DNA of 64,000 bases, taken from assembly GCF_001435575.1 (NCBI RefSeq), contig NZ_AZEA01000013.1, positions 1 to 64,000 on the forward strand, given 5' to 3'. The position numbers and the translations under genes are program-made. This DNA is from Lentilactobacillus sunkii DSM 19904. Its GTDB lineage: Bacteria > Bacillota > Bacilli > Lactobacillales > Lactobacillaceae. Numbering within the stretch: the stretch's first letter is position 1; every line of letters starts with the position of its first letter. Positions 9,302 to 19,046 of the stretch are shown piece by piece. The notes beneath the pieces were generated by a model. The model made no database searches. It saw only the letters and a list, made by a program, of their open reading frames with translations, and was not told the origin of the DNA.

Positions 9302-11236
9302 TTATTTTAATTGATCGTAAGTGTAGTAAGCTTTGACAGGTGTGCCGAAGTGGCCGTCATCTGCTTTGTAAGCTGTAAATGTGTATTGTTTCCAATCATT
9401 CACATCGTTAACTGGTGTTGAAGTAAAATCACTAGTTGGTGTGAAAACAGGAATCTTAACTGAATGTAACGTTTTGACTGCTGAACCATTCACATAATTC
9501 AAAGCGTCCTCGCCCTTGAACGCTGCACCAGGTGTGCCACTATAACCATCGAAGTTGAGGCCATTCGAGATAAATTGGGTTTTTGCCTGATCCACGAACT
9601 TCATGGCAATTCCATTGTAAGTATCCTCGCGAACTTTGGCATCCTTAATTCCACTTAAGAAATTAGTTAACAGATCTTTCCCATCTGTCACAGCAAGTTG
9701 AGCAGCTGAAATGTTGAATGTCCGATTGGTTGGTGTTGCGGCACCTGTTGCGGTTGGATTATCCGCAAATTTATCTTTATCGACACTATCCGGAATCACA
9801 TACCCATTAGGTGTCGTGCTATAAGTCCCTGATAAGCCATGTAATGCCGTCAGATCCTTGTCGTCGCCATTCTTAACCTTGGCATATGGTGTGATTGTAC
9901 TAACCCCATCAGATACTGGGACCACATCCAGACTCACCTGACCGCCATACTGCCCGCGGGCAATCGTATTAATTTGACTGGCAGTTAACGTGTTGCCGTC
10001 AGGTAATTGATAGCCCGAGTTGGTCAAGGCTGTGTTGACCTGATTCTGAATGGTTGTCTTGTCGGTATCATTTAATGTCCAGTTGGTGCTGCCGCTGACA
10101 GGAGAACCAACGTTATTCCCCTTAGTCGCGCCACCCTTAACGAAATCAACCGTCTTGAGTGATGTGCCGTCCGGTTTCCGGAAATTGATCCGCAATGCGT
10201 TATCCGCGATATTGGCAACAGTTCCCACCGTGAAATTGACTGAACTACCAAATGTTGCCTGGCCAAGTTGCGCCATCTGAGCAGTTGTCAATGTATCAAG
10301 TGTGTATGGTGTGCCGCTAAGGGCATCTCGAATTTGATGCTCAACGCTGGTCTTGTCAGCCATGCTGATGGACCAAGCGCCATTAGTGTAGTAACCGAAG
10401 TTGGACCCCTTCTTGGCGCCAGTCCGAGTAATGGTTACCGATTTAACAACTTTGTTATTGGAATCGACCAAATTAATTTGAACCGCATTGTCAGCGATTG
10501 GCGCTTCTGCCTGTTTCAGGCCACTGTATAGAATCCAGCCGTTTGCCGGTGAATTAGCATCTGACGTGTTCGTGATATGAACCCATTGATCGCCTTCACG
10601 GGTTCTGGTTCCCACTTGATCCACCTTGAAAGTTGCCTTGGCATATGGAGTGGAATCGGTAATTGCCCGACCAACCTTATACTGGGTCCAAGCCGGTTGT
10701 TTGTAAGTTACGGTCTTGCCGTCGTTGGCCGTTCCCGGACTTGCAATTGTGTAAGTTGCCTTCTGCTGCGCATCGGTCAACGTCGATAAATTAGTGTTTT
10801 TAAACGTATCAAACGCTCTGACACCTCCGGCAAATGAGGATTCTGTTTGGCCGTTGTACGTCTTTCCGCCATAAATCCATCCCCGGTAGGCACCATCATA
10901 GGTAACCACCTTGTAGTAAACAGATCCCCGATTGGTAGTCGCCACTCGATATGCCCTGACATTGTCTTGTGAGCTACGAGAATTGGCAAGTTTCTTAGCG
11001 GTAGTCGTTGAAGCAACTTTCTTAGCTCCCCGAAGCGTCCCAGCCTTGGTATACAGGGCGTTTGAACCAGTGAAATTAACATTTCGGCTGGTTGGTGTGC
11101 TGGTGAGCTTTTCATTAGATGTCACCCGCGCGTAACTTTTGGCATCCGCGGAATGAGATGTAGCGGTTCCAGCCACAGCCAAAAAGCCAAGCGCAGCCAG
11201 TGATAGGAACAGTGATTTCTTGAGATTAGATTTCAT
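9302..11236 (-). CDS. S-layer protein (Slp5, group II)
   Basis: About 644-residue S-layer subunit. The start is ATG 11236 (MKSNLKKSLFLSLAALGF), preceded by AAGGAGG; an upstream in-frame extension of 53 codons lacks a signal peptide and is rejected. Cleavage is likely after SADA. Two wall-binding modules are present ([31 protein letters not shown]), then two repeats of about 100 residues (ADNAVQINLVD.. and ADNALRINFRKPDG..) and a C-terminal domain ending HFGTPVKAYYTYDQLK. It is the longest S-layer paralogue in the window and intact. Confidence 0.9.
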   Translation of the reverse strand: MKSNLKKSLFLSLAALGFLAVAGTATSHSADAKSYARVTSNEKLTSTPTSRNVNFTGSNALYTKAGTLRGAKKVASTTTAKKLANSRSSQDNVRAYRVATTNRGSVYYKVVTYDGAYRGWIYGGKTYNGQTESSFAGGVRAFDTFKNTNLSTLTDAQQKATYTIASPGTANDGKTVTYKQPAWTQYKVGRAITDSTPYAKATFKVDQVGTRTREGDQWVHITNTSDANSPANGWILYSGLKQAEAPIADNAVQINLVDSNNKVVKSVTITRTGAKKGSNFGYYTNGAWSISMADKTSVEHQIRDALSGTPYTLDTLTTAQMAQLGQATFGSSVNFTVGTVANIADNALRINFRKPDGTSLKTVDFVKGGATKGNNVGSPVSGSTNWTLNDTDKTTIQNQVNTALTNSGYQLPDGNTLTASQINTIARGQYGGQVSLDVVPVSDGVSTITPYAKVKNGDDKDLTALHGLSGTYSTTPNGYVIPDSVDKDKFADNPTATGAATPTNRTFNISAAQLAVTDGKDLLTNFLSGIKDAKVREDTYNGIAMKFVDQAKTQFISNGLNFDGYSGTPGAAFKGEDALNYVNGSAVKTLHSVKIPVFTPTSDFTSTPVNDVNDWKQYTFTAYKADDGHFGTPVKAYYTYDQLK

Positions 11237-11356
11237 AAACATCCTCCTTATATAAATCATAACGGTGTTCTTGTCATTGGTTATGGTGCAAGTATATCGA
11301 AGGGGGTGTCGGAACCTCAATTTTAAAGTCTCGAATCTCGCAAAAATTATGTATAC

Positions 11357-11387
11357 AAAAACAGCATCCCCGAAAGGACGCTGTTTT
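11357..11387 (-). terminator. terminator of Slp6
   Basis: Stem AAAAACAGC(AT)CC.. / GG(AC)GCTGTTTTT in the short gap between Slp6 and Slp5, oriented to end the Slp6 transcript. Slp5 therefore likely has its own promoter. Confidence 0.8.
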
Positions 11388-11417
11388 TGATTCAATTCAG
11401 ATTACAAAGATCTCATA

Positions 11418-13301
11418 TTAGTCATCAACTGGATAACTGTAAGTTACCTTAACTGGTGTACCAAATGTACCAGAATCGGCACCAGATGCAGTGAATGTGA
11501 TATTATCCATTGAAGCGAAGCTACCATCATCATTAAATCCTGGGAAGTCTGGAGAAGTCAATGGATTAAGAACTGATCCATGGATATAATCCATTACTTG
11601 CTGACTAGTAAACGATGTGCCGGCCGTGCCAGTAAATCCATTGAAGCTTAAAGCATTGTTGTTAAATTGGCTCTGAGCTAATGCTTCAAACTGATCATTA
11701 GCGGACTTAACAGCAGCCTTCTTAACATCGGTGGCATTAGTACCATTTATGCTACTCAACCAAGTACCAAGAATACCTTGATTAGCTTCAACTTGTGCAG
11801 CAGTCAATTTAATGGACAAGTTTGAAAGTGATGCTTGATTGCTGTTTGGATTACTGATAAATGACGTAGTTGAAGGTACGGACACTGTGATTGTTCCATT
11901 TACATACTGACTGTTAACACCGGTCAATGCATGACTGGTAGAACCGCCTGCAACACGTGCATAAGGAACAATCGTACTGTAGTTATTAGCTATAGGAACA
12001 ACGTTGATGTAAACTTGTCCACCAAATGTTCCCCGTGCAATGGTATCAATTTGAGCGGCAGTCAAAGTGTTACCAGCAATCTGATAACCTGAGTTGTTCA
12101 ATGCAGTAGTGATTGCACTTTGGATACCTGTTTGATCAGCAGAATTCAATGACCAGAGTGAACTGTTGTTAACAGCGTAACCAACGGCAGAGCCTTTAGC
12201 AACACCATTCTTAGTCCAGTCAACGGTCTTCAATGAAGTGCCGTCAGGCTTGATGAAGTTGATTCGGATTGCATTGTCAGCGATCGTAGAAATCTTGTTA
12301 ACTGCGATGTTTACTGAAGTACCGAACTTAGTTGCACCAAGTTGTGCGAGTTGTGCAGCGGTCAAACTATCAAGTCCGTAGCTGGTGCCGTTCAAAGCGG
12401 CTCGTGCTTGATTGAGAATTGATGTTTGATCGTTAGCAGTGATTGTCCAAACGTTGTTGGTGTAGTTACCGAAGTAGCTGCCCTTTTGAGCGTTTGTTCG
12501 TGCATAGTCAAATGACTTGATCACGTTATTGTTGTTAGTTGGATCAACCAAATTGATTCGAATTGCATTGTCAGCAACTGGTGCTTCTGCTTGAGTTAAT
12601 CCACTCATGAGAATCCAGCCATTTGCTGGTGATGTTGCGTTGGAGACGTCATAGATGTGTACCCATTGGTCTCCTTCACGGTTACGAGTACCTACTTGGT
12701 CAATCTTAAATACAGTATTGACATAAGGTGATGAATTAGTAATTGCACGCCCTACTTTGTATTGAGTCCATGCAGGCTGCTTGTATGTGACAGTCTTACC
12801 GTCATTTGCGGTACCTGGACTGGCAATCTTATAAGTAGCGTTCTGTTGTGCCTGGGTTAAAGTGCTGAGCGACTGATTATTGAATGTGGTGTATGAATCA
12901 ACACCGCCGCCAAAATCAGCTTGGCTCTTACCACCATAAATCCAGCCACGGTAGTTGCCATCAAAGGTAACAACCTTGTAGTATACGGATCCACGGTTAG
13001 TAGTGGCTACTCGGTATGCCCGAACGTTCTTTTGTGAAGTGTTAGAACTTGCGAGGTTGTTCAAAGTAGTTACAGTGGCTACTTTTCGTGCGCCTCTTAA
13101 AGTACCGGCCTTAGTATATAGAGCATTGTTTCCTGTAAAGGTGACGTTACGTGTAGTCGGGTCAGTCGTCATTTTCTGATTCGATGTAACACGCGCGTAT
13201 GACTTTGCACTAGCATTCTGTGCATTAACAGTCCCTGCGGCTGCTAAAAATCCTAATGCCGCCATAGAAACAAACAATGACTTCTTAAGATTCTTATTCA
13301 T
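11418..13301 (-). CDS. S-layer protein (Slp6, group II)
   Basis: About 627-residue S-layer subunit starting at ATG 13301 (MNKNLKKSLFVSMAALGF) after AAGGAGGGG. Signal peptide cleaved near NASA/KSYAR. The two wall-binding modules are followed by two tandem repeats (ADNAIRINLVDPTNNN.. and ADNAIRINFIKPDG..) and an end domain closing in DSGTFGTPVKVTYSYPVDD. The closest relatives by eye are Slp4 and Slp5. Intact, with no obvious transfer signature. Confidence 0.9.
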   Translation of the reverse strand: MNKNLKKSLFVSMAALGFLAAAGTVNAQNASAKSYARVTSNQKMTTDPTTRNVTFTGNNALYTKAGTLRGARKVATVTTLNNLASSNTSQKNVRAYRVATTNRGSVYYKVVTFDGNYRGWIYGGKSQADFGGGVDSYTTFNNQSLSTLTQAQQNATYKIASPGTANDGKTVTYKQPAWTQYKVGRAITNSSPYVNTVFKIDQVGTRNREGDQWVHIYDVSNATSPANGWILMSGLTQAEAPVADNAIRINLVDPTNNNNVIKSFDYARTNAQKGSYFGNYTNNVWTITANDQTSILNQARAALNGTSYGLDSLTAAQLAQLGATKFGTSVNIAVNKISTIADNAIRINFIKPDGTSLKTVDWTKNGVAKGSAVGYAVNNSSLWSLNSADQTGIQSAITTALNNSGYQIAGNTLTAAQIDTIARGTFGGQVYINVVPIANNYSTIVPYARVAGGSTSHALTGVNSQYVNGTITVSVPSTTSFISNPNSNQASLSNLSIKLTAAQVEANQGILGTWLSSINGTNATDVKKAAVKSANDQFEALAQSQFNNNALSFNGFTGTAGTSFTSQQVMDYIHGSVLNPLTSPDFPGFNDDGSFASMDNITFTASGADSGTFGTPVKVTYSYPVDD

Positions 13302-13425
13302 ATAAAACCCCTCCTTAACAAAAGTTAACAATATATCTTCTATCCAGCTACACCTTTATTATATATGAGTAATGTGTAATGTACAAAGAAAGAGCCCAGA
13401 TATTGCGCATTTTTCACAAAATTTT

Positions 13426-14058
13426 CTACTTATACCATTCGATAACCCTACCGTTACGCGGTTGTAGAGCACGGTAATCTTTGTGGAATTTTGACCTAAA
13501 CCAATTTAGTTGATCCCCGTCAACGGTTAACATTGTGTTATTAATCACAATCCACTCAACCCCTTCTTGGAGTGGCGGTGTCGTCAATGATCCCAAATAA
13601 TGGAACCCTTTGGACTCGGACGAAACCCAATTTGTGATATCAAAATCAACCCAGTCAATCATCCCGCTTTCAAAACGATCAATGATTTGTTGAAATTCCG
13701 GATTGGCTGGTCCCTCATTAACCATCAACGCAACCACAGCAAGTTGACCAATCTTGTTTTCGTGAACCAAATGAACTTCCATTGCTGCAGGTTTCCCGTC
13801 AATCACGTGCTCCGATTGGGAATGGAAATGAACCTGCTTAAAGTCAAAGGGACGGCCAAAGATATTGGCCTTTCCTCGGCCGGTCAACTTAATGGTTGTC
13901 AGCTCATCAACTTCTCGAATCAGAACATAGTGAGACTTGGGCTTGAATGCCAAATTCCCCTTTTTTGGTTTCAAGTCGTGGGTGTTGATCATAATGGGTG
14001 ATTGTTGATTTCCAAAGTTGTTAGTCCAGTTCTTTTGGCGATTATAATTTAGCATCAT
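13426..14058 (-). CDS. alpha-class carbonic anhydrase
   Basis: About 210 residues from ATG 14058 (MMLNYNRQKNWTNN). It interconverts CO2 and bicarbonate. The three zinc ligands are visible as HFH (His77, His79) in FKQVHFHSQSEH and His96 in MEVHLVHEN. The C-terminal LTTPPLQEGVEW is also diagnostic. No signal peptide is seen, so a cytoplasmic enzyme supplying bicarbonate is likely, whereas many bacterial alpha enzymes are exported. It lies downstream of, but is separated by a terminator from, the peptide operon at 14130-18890. Confidence 0.9.
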   Translation of the reverse strand: MMLNYNRQKNWTNNFGNQQSPIMINTHDLKPKKGNLAFKPKSHYVLIREVDELTTIKLTGRGKANIFGRPFDFKQVHFHSQSEHVIDGKPAAMEVHLVHENKIGQLAVVALMVNEGPANPEFQQIIDRFESGMIDWVDFDITNWVSSESKGFHYLGSLTTPPLQEGVEWIVINNTMLTVDGDQLNWFRSKFHKDYRALQPRNGRVIEWYK

Positions 14059-14096
14059 TAGTCTTCTTTCAATATTAATCTGGTTACTACACAGCA

Positions 14097-14126
14097 AAAA
14101 CAATCAGGAAAATACCTGATTGTTTT
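14097..14126 (-). terminator. terminator of the peptide operon
   Basis: Perfect 12-base stem AAAACAATCAGG / CCTGATTGTTTT directly after the hydrolase stop, followed by a T-run on the minus strand. It isolates the carbonic anhydrase gene. Confidence 0.9.
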
Positions 14127-14129
14127 AGA

Positions 14130-16184
14130 TTAATCGTTATCTGTATTAAATTCAACACAGGACGGATACTTTGGACCACCATAAATTGTCTGATGGGCAA
14201 TTACTGTATGATTGCCATCGGCGCCGACTTCGGTATTCGTATTGGGGAATACCAAATTATTGGCGGCGCTCGCAATGTCCAATCGTAATTGATGCCCAAC
14301 ATCCAACATGATGGATGTCTTTTGCGTCTCAATTTCAAATTGATAGACCTTGCCAGGTGTCAATAATTTGGGATGGCGGTAGTCCTCGTGGAAAATGGCA
14401 TTCATAACGCCGTCGTCAATGTTGATGGCCTCCCCGTCCGGGGTGACATCCGTTAGGCGAACAACCCAGTCTGTGTTGACGGCGGAAGATGAGGCGTAAA
14501 AGACGGCTTTAAACCAACCGGTGATGACGAGTGGTTTGGCTAATTGATTGCTGGTAAAGCTGACGACATCATCGCGCTTTTCAACTTCAGCGTAATCGTT
14601 CGGAAACTCCAATTCATTCTGGGAAATATCGATAAGATGTGGCGTTGGATGCTCAGGATTATAGTCAAAGGTTGCGGTACTATCTGTCTTGGGCTTATCT
14701 GGGGTTAATCGATCCTTATCCAGATACCATGAGGTTGCCTGCTGGTTTGGCGGAAAATGATCTGCCTGCCGCCATTTATCCATATTCACTGTGTAATATT
14801 CAACCGTCGACCCTTCCTCAATGCCATTGTCGACACCATTCAAAAAGTGCTCAAACCACATAACATGCAACAGATCGATATCAAATCGCAACGCATTTTG
14901 ACCCAAGTGAACCGGGCCAAGATCGTATTGAGAGTTTCCTGCATGAATCCATGGACCTAGGATAATTTTTCTTCGACCGTGCGGATATTGATCGGTTGCC
15001 CGAATGGCTTCGGTTGTCCCTACACCATTATCATCGTACCAGCCGCTTTGAATCAAAGCCGGCACAGTAATCTTATCGGCACGGGTTTTCCAATCCATGT
15101 TCTGAATAAAATCATCGTAAGTGGTATGGCGCCTGAACTCAGAGAAGCTGGGAATCTCATGGCCGAGGCCAACCGTTGGGACTTGGCTTAATGGCCGGAC
15201 TCTCATTAATTCATCCCAATCATCACGCATCATATTTTCCGGCTTGAATTTCCGTTCAGCCATCGCAAAGAACCAGGCTAGTCCACCAGACATCGGGGCA
15301 CCGCCTTTATAAATCGTGTCGTTGAACGGTCCGCCGGCGGTTACCATGCTGACTAGGGCTTTCAAATACGGAGTTCCGGATGAGGCAGCTGCCCATTGGA
15401 CATAACCGCCATATGATCCGCCGATCATCCCCACTTTTTGATTAGACCAGTCCTGCTTGGCAATCCACTCAATGGTGTCTTGGCCGTCATCACGTTCATA
15501 ATACATTGGCAGCCAATCACCTTCAGAGTCGTTTCGCCCACGAACATCTTGAAGAACAACGACAAATCCGCGTTGGATAAAGCGTTGATACCCCTGGTAG
15601 TACATCTGTCGCCCATATGGTGTTCGCTCCATGACCACACTGTGAGTTGGTTTGCCATCGTCAGGAATAAAGATTTCCGTGGCCAACCGAACACCATCTC
15701 GCATCGGAACCATGGCTGTAAAGTGTGGCTTAGCCGTTAATGGGTTGGAGACGAGCATGCCATGCTTCTGCCACTCCGCCAATACCGTCAACTCTTCCAA
15801 TCCCTGCTGAATCACAACTGTGCCAACATTGCGCGCGGCCACTTGAAAGCCGACGACTTGGTTGTCATTGACCACCAAGTTGACTGCCGGATTCTTTTCA
15901 CGTTGAATCCACAAGTGGGGATTATCAGTCGGCTCATAGACATCACCATATGGCGTGGAAAATTTCACGCCTTTTTCCAAATCATCAGTCACAGGACTGT
16001 TACCGAAAAATTTATAGAAGGCTTCCTTGACGTTGAAATGGACCTTAGAGGTATATTCTTCTTCAACATCGCCAAATAAGTCTTGCCACTGACTTCCGGC
16101 AACGTTGTCTTTAACCTTAACTTCTCCGTCTTCAACAGAGAAGGTTGCTTCCTTAATGCCTGTTTCATAATAATCAAGTTTCAA
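14130..16184 (-). CDS. CocE/NonD-family (peptidase S15-like) hydrolase
   Basis: 684-residue cytoplasmic alpha/beta hydrolase of the X-Pro dipeptidyl-peptidase/CocE family. The nucleophile elbow is GGSYGG (Ser257). A probable acid lies in SGWYDDNG (about 380) and the histidine in GPWIHAGN (about 415). The C-terminal third has the jelly-roll character of family S15 (DWVVRLTDVTPDG). The start is TTG; its ribosome binding site GGAAGTGA is the last codons and stop of the upstream gene, five bases away, which suggests translational coupling. It is the last gene of an operon with a peptide-binding protein and a dipeptide epimerase, so a peptide or peptide-ester substrate is more likely than the cocaine-type esters that name the family. 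Confidence 0.8.
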   Translation of the reverse strand: MKLDYYETGIKEATFSVEDGEVKVKDNVAGSQWQDLFGDVEEEYTSKVHFNVKEAFYKFFGNSPVTDDLEKGVKFSTPYGDVYEPTDNPHLWIQREKNPAVNLVVNDNQVVGFQVAARNVGTVVIQQGLEELTVLAEWQKHGMLVSNPLTAKPHFTAMVPMRDGVRLATEIFIPDDGKPTHSVVMERTPYGRQMYYQGYQRFIQRGFVVVLQDVRGRNDSEGDWLPMYYERDDGQDTIEWIAKQDWSNQKVGMIGGSYGGYVQWAAASSGTPYLKALVSMVTAGGPFNDTIYKGGAPMSGGLAWFFAMAERKFKPENMMRDDWDELMRVRPLSQVPTVGLGHEIPSFSEFRRHTTYDDFIQNMDWKTRADKITVPALIQSGWYDDNGVGTTEAIRATDQYPHGRRKIILGPWIHAGNSQYDLGPVHLGQNALRFDIDLLHVMWFEHFLNGVDNGIEEGSTVEYYTVNMDKWRQADHFPPNQQATSWYLDKDRLTPDKPKTDSTATFDYNPEHPTPHLIDISQNELEFPNDYAEVEKRDDVVSFTSNQLAKPLVITGWFKAVFYASSSAVNTDWVVRLTDVTPDGEAINIDDGVMNAIFHEDYRHPKLLTPGKVYQFEIETQKTSIMLDVGHQLRLDIASAANNLVFPNTNTEVGADGNHTVIAHQTIYGGPKYPSCVEFNTDND

Positions 16185-16189
16185 TCAAA

Positions 16190-17812
16190 TCACTTCCAGT
16201 ATGCAGTTGCGTATGTGAACGGAGCACCCACCATATGATTGGCAACCCCTTTGAGATCAGGGCTCTGCAGAATTGAGTAGACCTGTTGGTTAAGTGGAAT
16301 AATCGCTTTGTCGTTTTGCACCAACTGCTTTTCAGCGCTGTGTAATGCGGCAAATCGTTTGGCGGGATTGTTAACATAGGTTGTGTTGGCATCATTCATA
16401 TCTTTATCAAATTTCGGATCACTGAATTTTGTTCGACCACCGGATACGTAATTTGCCAAATACGTATTCGGATCCTGGTAGTCAGGCCCCCATTGTGCCA
16501 GGCACATCTGGAATTTACCCTGGGCTACCAAAGCAAGCTCCTGTTGAGTTGGCAATGAGCGAATTTCAATTTTCAATCCTTTCATCTGATTTTGCAGTTC
16601 AGACTGAAGGTACTGAGCGGTTGTCTTCTGCCAATCTTCGTCATCCACCAGCAGTTGAATGGTGGCAGACTTCTTGCCAGTTGCTTTCAAAGCTTTATTC
16701 CAGTCTGCTTGAACCTGTGTTTTATCTGAAGTCGACAATGCCCCGCCTTCTTTTCGGAAGTCTTGACCAGTGGCAGGATTCTTGACCAATTTTTGTGGAA
16801 CGTAGCCCGTCAGAGGAAGTGACTTGTCCTGGAGAACCTTTGAAGCCAGCTGCTTGGTATTAATCGCGTTCCCAATGGCTGATCGGAAATCTTTGTTGCG
16901 GAGAAACGGATTCTCACTCTTGTTAAAGTTAAATTGGAGATAGGTCACCATCGAATTGGGAATGGTCTTGAAACCGGCTTTCTTACTGTTGTTTTTAACC
17001 AGATTGCCAGTCAAAAAGGTCATATCCAACTTTTTGTCCTCATATTGACTCAGCCCGGTCTGTGGATTCTTCACAATGTTAAAGGTTATTGTATTGAGCT
17101 TTGCTTTAATTGGCCCCACGTATTTCTTGTTTTTAGTCAAAGTAATCGAAGTCGCACCCTGCTGATACTTTTTGAGTTTGAACGGCCCGTTATAAATCAT
17201 GGTTGACGGTGATGTTGCATACTTACTGCCCATCTTGTTAATGAATGCCTTGTTTTGTGGAAAGTACGGGTTAAATGATAATAACGAAGTGAAATACGGG
17301 GTTGGCTTCTGCAAAGTAACTTGCAGCTTGTATTTTCCAAGGGCTTTAACTGCCAACTTATTCGCATTCATTTTTCCGGCGGCAATCCTGTCACCATTCT
17401 TCACAATTGTTTGAATAATGTAAGCATAGTTGCTCTTGGTGGCTGGGTTGGCGCCACGCTTCCAAGCAAACACAAAATCACTGGCAGTCACGGACGTGCC
17501 GTTGGACCACTTGGCATTGTGCCTAAGGTTAATCGTATAGGTCTTGTTGCCATTGCTTTTCTTCGGCATCCCCGACGCCACATCCGGCTTCACCTGATCA
17601 TTGGCGTCCATTCGGTACAACCCGCTGATCAAAGTGTTTTGAACATCAAAGCTGTTTGGATCCTGGGCTTTGAGTGTATCCAATGAAGCAACTTCTGTAT
17701 TCAACCCAAAGCTGGCTTCCTTTTTATTCTGGCTGGTATTCTGCTTACCACAAGCTGCGAGTAACATGGTGGCAGCAACAGCCAACGTTAATGTCAATTT
17801 CTTATTCATCAT
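16190..17812 (-). CDS. peptide ABC transporter substrate-binding lipoprotein (OppA family)
   Basis: About 540 residues starting at ATG 17812 (MMNKKLTLTLA) after AAGGGGG. The lipobox LLAACG makes Cys the lipidated residue. The rest is a family 5 solute-binding fold: NLRHNAKWSNGTSVTASDFVFAWKR near residue 100 and DYQDPNTYL near the C-terminus are typical of OppA proteins. No permease or ATPase gene is adjacent, so it probably delivers peptides to an Opp system encoded elsewhere. It sits between the dipeptide epimerase and the S15-like hydrolase with gaps of 10 and 5 bases. Confidence 0.9.
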   Translation of the reverse strand: MMNKKLTLTLAVAATMLLAACGKQNTSQNKKEASFGLNTEVASLDTLKAQDPNSFDVQNTLISGLYRMDANDQVKPDVASGMPKKSNGNKTYTINLRHNAKWSNGTSVTASDFVFAWKRGANPATKSNYAYIIQTIVKNGDRIAAGKMNANKLAVKALGKYKLQVTLQKPTPYFTSLLSFNPYFPQNKAFINKMGSKYATSPSTMIYNGPFKLKKYQQGATSITLTKNKKYVGPIKAKLNTITFNIVKNPQTGLSQYEDKKLDMTFLTGNLVKNNSKKAGFKTIPNSMVTYLQFNFNKSENPFLRNKDFRSAIGNAINTKQLASKVLQDKSLPLTGYVPQKLVKNPATGQDFRKEGGALSTSDKTQVQADWNKALKATGKKSATIQLLVDDEDWQKTTAQYLQSELQNQMKGLKIEIRSLPTQQELALVAQGKFQMCLAQWGPDYQDPNTYLANYVSGGRTKFSDPKFDKDMNDANTTYVNNPAKRFAALHSAEKQLVQNDKAIIPLNQQVYSILQSPDLKGVANHMVGAPFTYATAYWK

Positions 17813-17822
17813 ATAATCCCCC

Positions 17823-18890
17823 TTAAAGATCAACTTCCATGCCCAAGCCCGGTTGATCAGATAGTGTCAGCAAGCCGCCTTCACTTGTGAATCCCCCCTT
17901 AAGCCAATCGGACTCTTTAAACATTAGGTAACTATCCAGATCACAATATGCCACATTCCGATGGGCGGCAGCAAAATGAGCTGCGGCACAAATTCCCAGC
18001 CGGCTTTCAGCCATACAGCCAATCATACAGGGAACACCGGCAGATTCAACGACCTTGTTGATGCCTTCCGCCCCAAATAATCCAGAAGACTTCATCAATT
18101 TGATATTAACCATGTCAGCTTCGCCGTTACTAATGACGTTGTAGGCATCACTTGGTGAATGGACACTTTCGTCCAGCATCAAATCCTGGGTGATGTTGCT
18201 TCGAATTAATTGGTTCTCTTCATGCTGCCAATATGGCAAAGGCTGTTCAACGATGTCTAATTGAGTATTTCGAAATTCATTCAAAATTCGGATTGTCTGC
18301 TTGGCTGTCCATCCCTGATTAGCGTCAATCTTAACAGTGGCTTTATCGCCAACTGCGTCAAGGATTTGTCGAATGGCAGCCTCATCAGTTGCCTGATCGA
18401 TCCCCGTCTTGACTTTAAGTTGGGTAAATCCTTGAGCGAGATAGTCGGTTGCTTCTTGAGCCATCTTTTCCGGCGTATCAATTGCGATTGTCACATCTGA
18501 GCGGACCTGATTGCTGACCCCGCCAAGCAGTTTGTATATGGGTAGGTCGGAAGCTTTGCCAAGCAAATCATACATGGCAATGTCAATTCCAGCTTTCAAA
18601 GCGGTGTGGCCGACAATCTTATCATCCATTAAATGATGAACCTGTTCGATGCAAAGCGGATCCTGGCCGATCAAAATATCTGTCAGGATATCCAAAGCCA
18701 CTTCCTCTGTCTGAATCGATTCCCCGGTAACCGGTTCGAACGGACATACCTCACCGTAGCCAATCAGGCCGGCATCGGTGACCACTTTAATGATCAACGA
18801 TTCGGTGGATGTCATCTCCCCAAAGGTGACCTTGATTGGATGGGTAAACTGATTGCTTACCTTTTTACTGACAATGTCCTTAATGTGCAT
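17823..18890 (-). CDS. dipeptide epimerase (L-Ala-D/L-Glu epimerase-like, enolase superfamily)
   Basis: 355 residues. It is expected to epimerise the alpha-carbon of a dipeptide residue, as YkfB does for L-Ala-D-Glu from murein. The catalytic set of the muconate-lactonising subgroup is visible: KVK (Lys159/Lys161), metal ligands Asp189 (KIDANQGW), Glu215 (VEQPLP) and Asp240 (LDES), and Lys267 (KLMKSS). It is the first gene of the operon, with ATG at 18890 after a GGAGGA. The pairing with a peptide-binding lipoprotein and a hydrolase suggests scavenging of murein or dietary dipeptides; the exact substrate cannot be read from sequence. Confidence 0.85.
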   Translation of the reverse strand: MHIKDIVSKKVSNQFTHPIKVTFGEMTSTESLIIKVVTDAGLIGYGEVCPFEPVTGESIQTEEVALDILTDILIGQDPLCIEQVHHLMDDKIVGHTALKAGIDIAMYDLLGKASDLPIYKLLGGVSNQVRSDVTIAIDTPEKMAQEATDYLAQGFTQLKVKTGIDQATDEAAIRQILDAVGDKATVKIDANQGWTAKQTIRILNEFRNTQLDIVEQPLPYWQHEENQLIRSNITQDLMLDESVHSPSDAYNVISNGEADMVNIKLMKSSGLFGAEGINKVVESAGVPCMIGCMAESRLGICAAAHFAAAHRNVAYCDLDSYLMFKESDWLKGGFTSEGGLLTLSDQPGLGMEVDL

Positions 18891-18977
18891 AATTCATCCT
18901 CCAAAATGATAAAAACGTTAATTTTATTAAAGTGTATCCGTTTTAATGAACAAACGCAACAAGATGTTCATACATTA

Positions 18978-19009
18978 AAAGGGCGTCTCTCGAATAAGAA
19001 ACGCCCTTT
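18978..19009 (-). terminator. terminator of Slp7
   Basis: Stem AAAGGGCGT / ACGCCCTTT with an interior partly paired loop, then TTTT on the minus strand. Confidence 0.85.
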
Positions 19010-19046
19010 CAACATATAACCCAGTAAACAAAATCAGTTAAATTTA

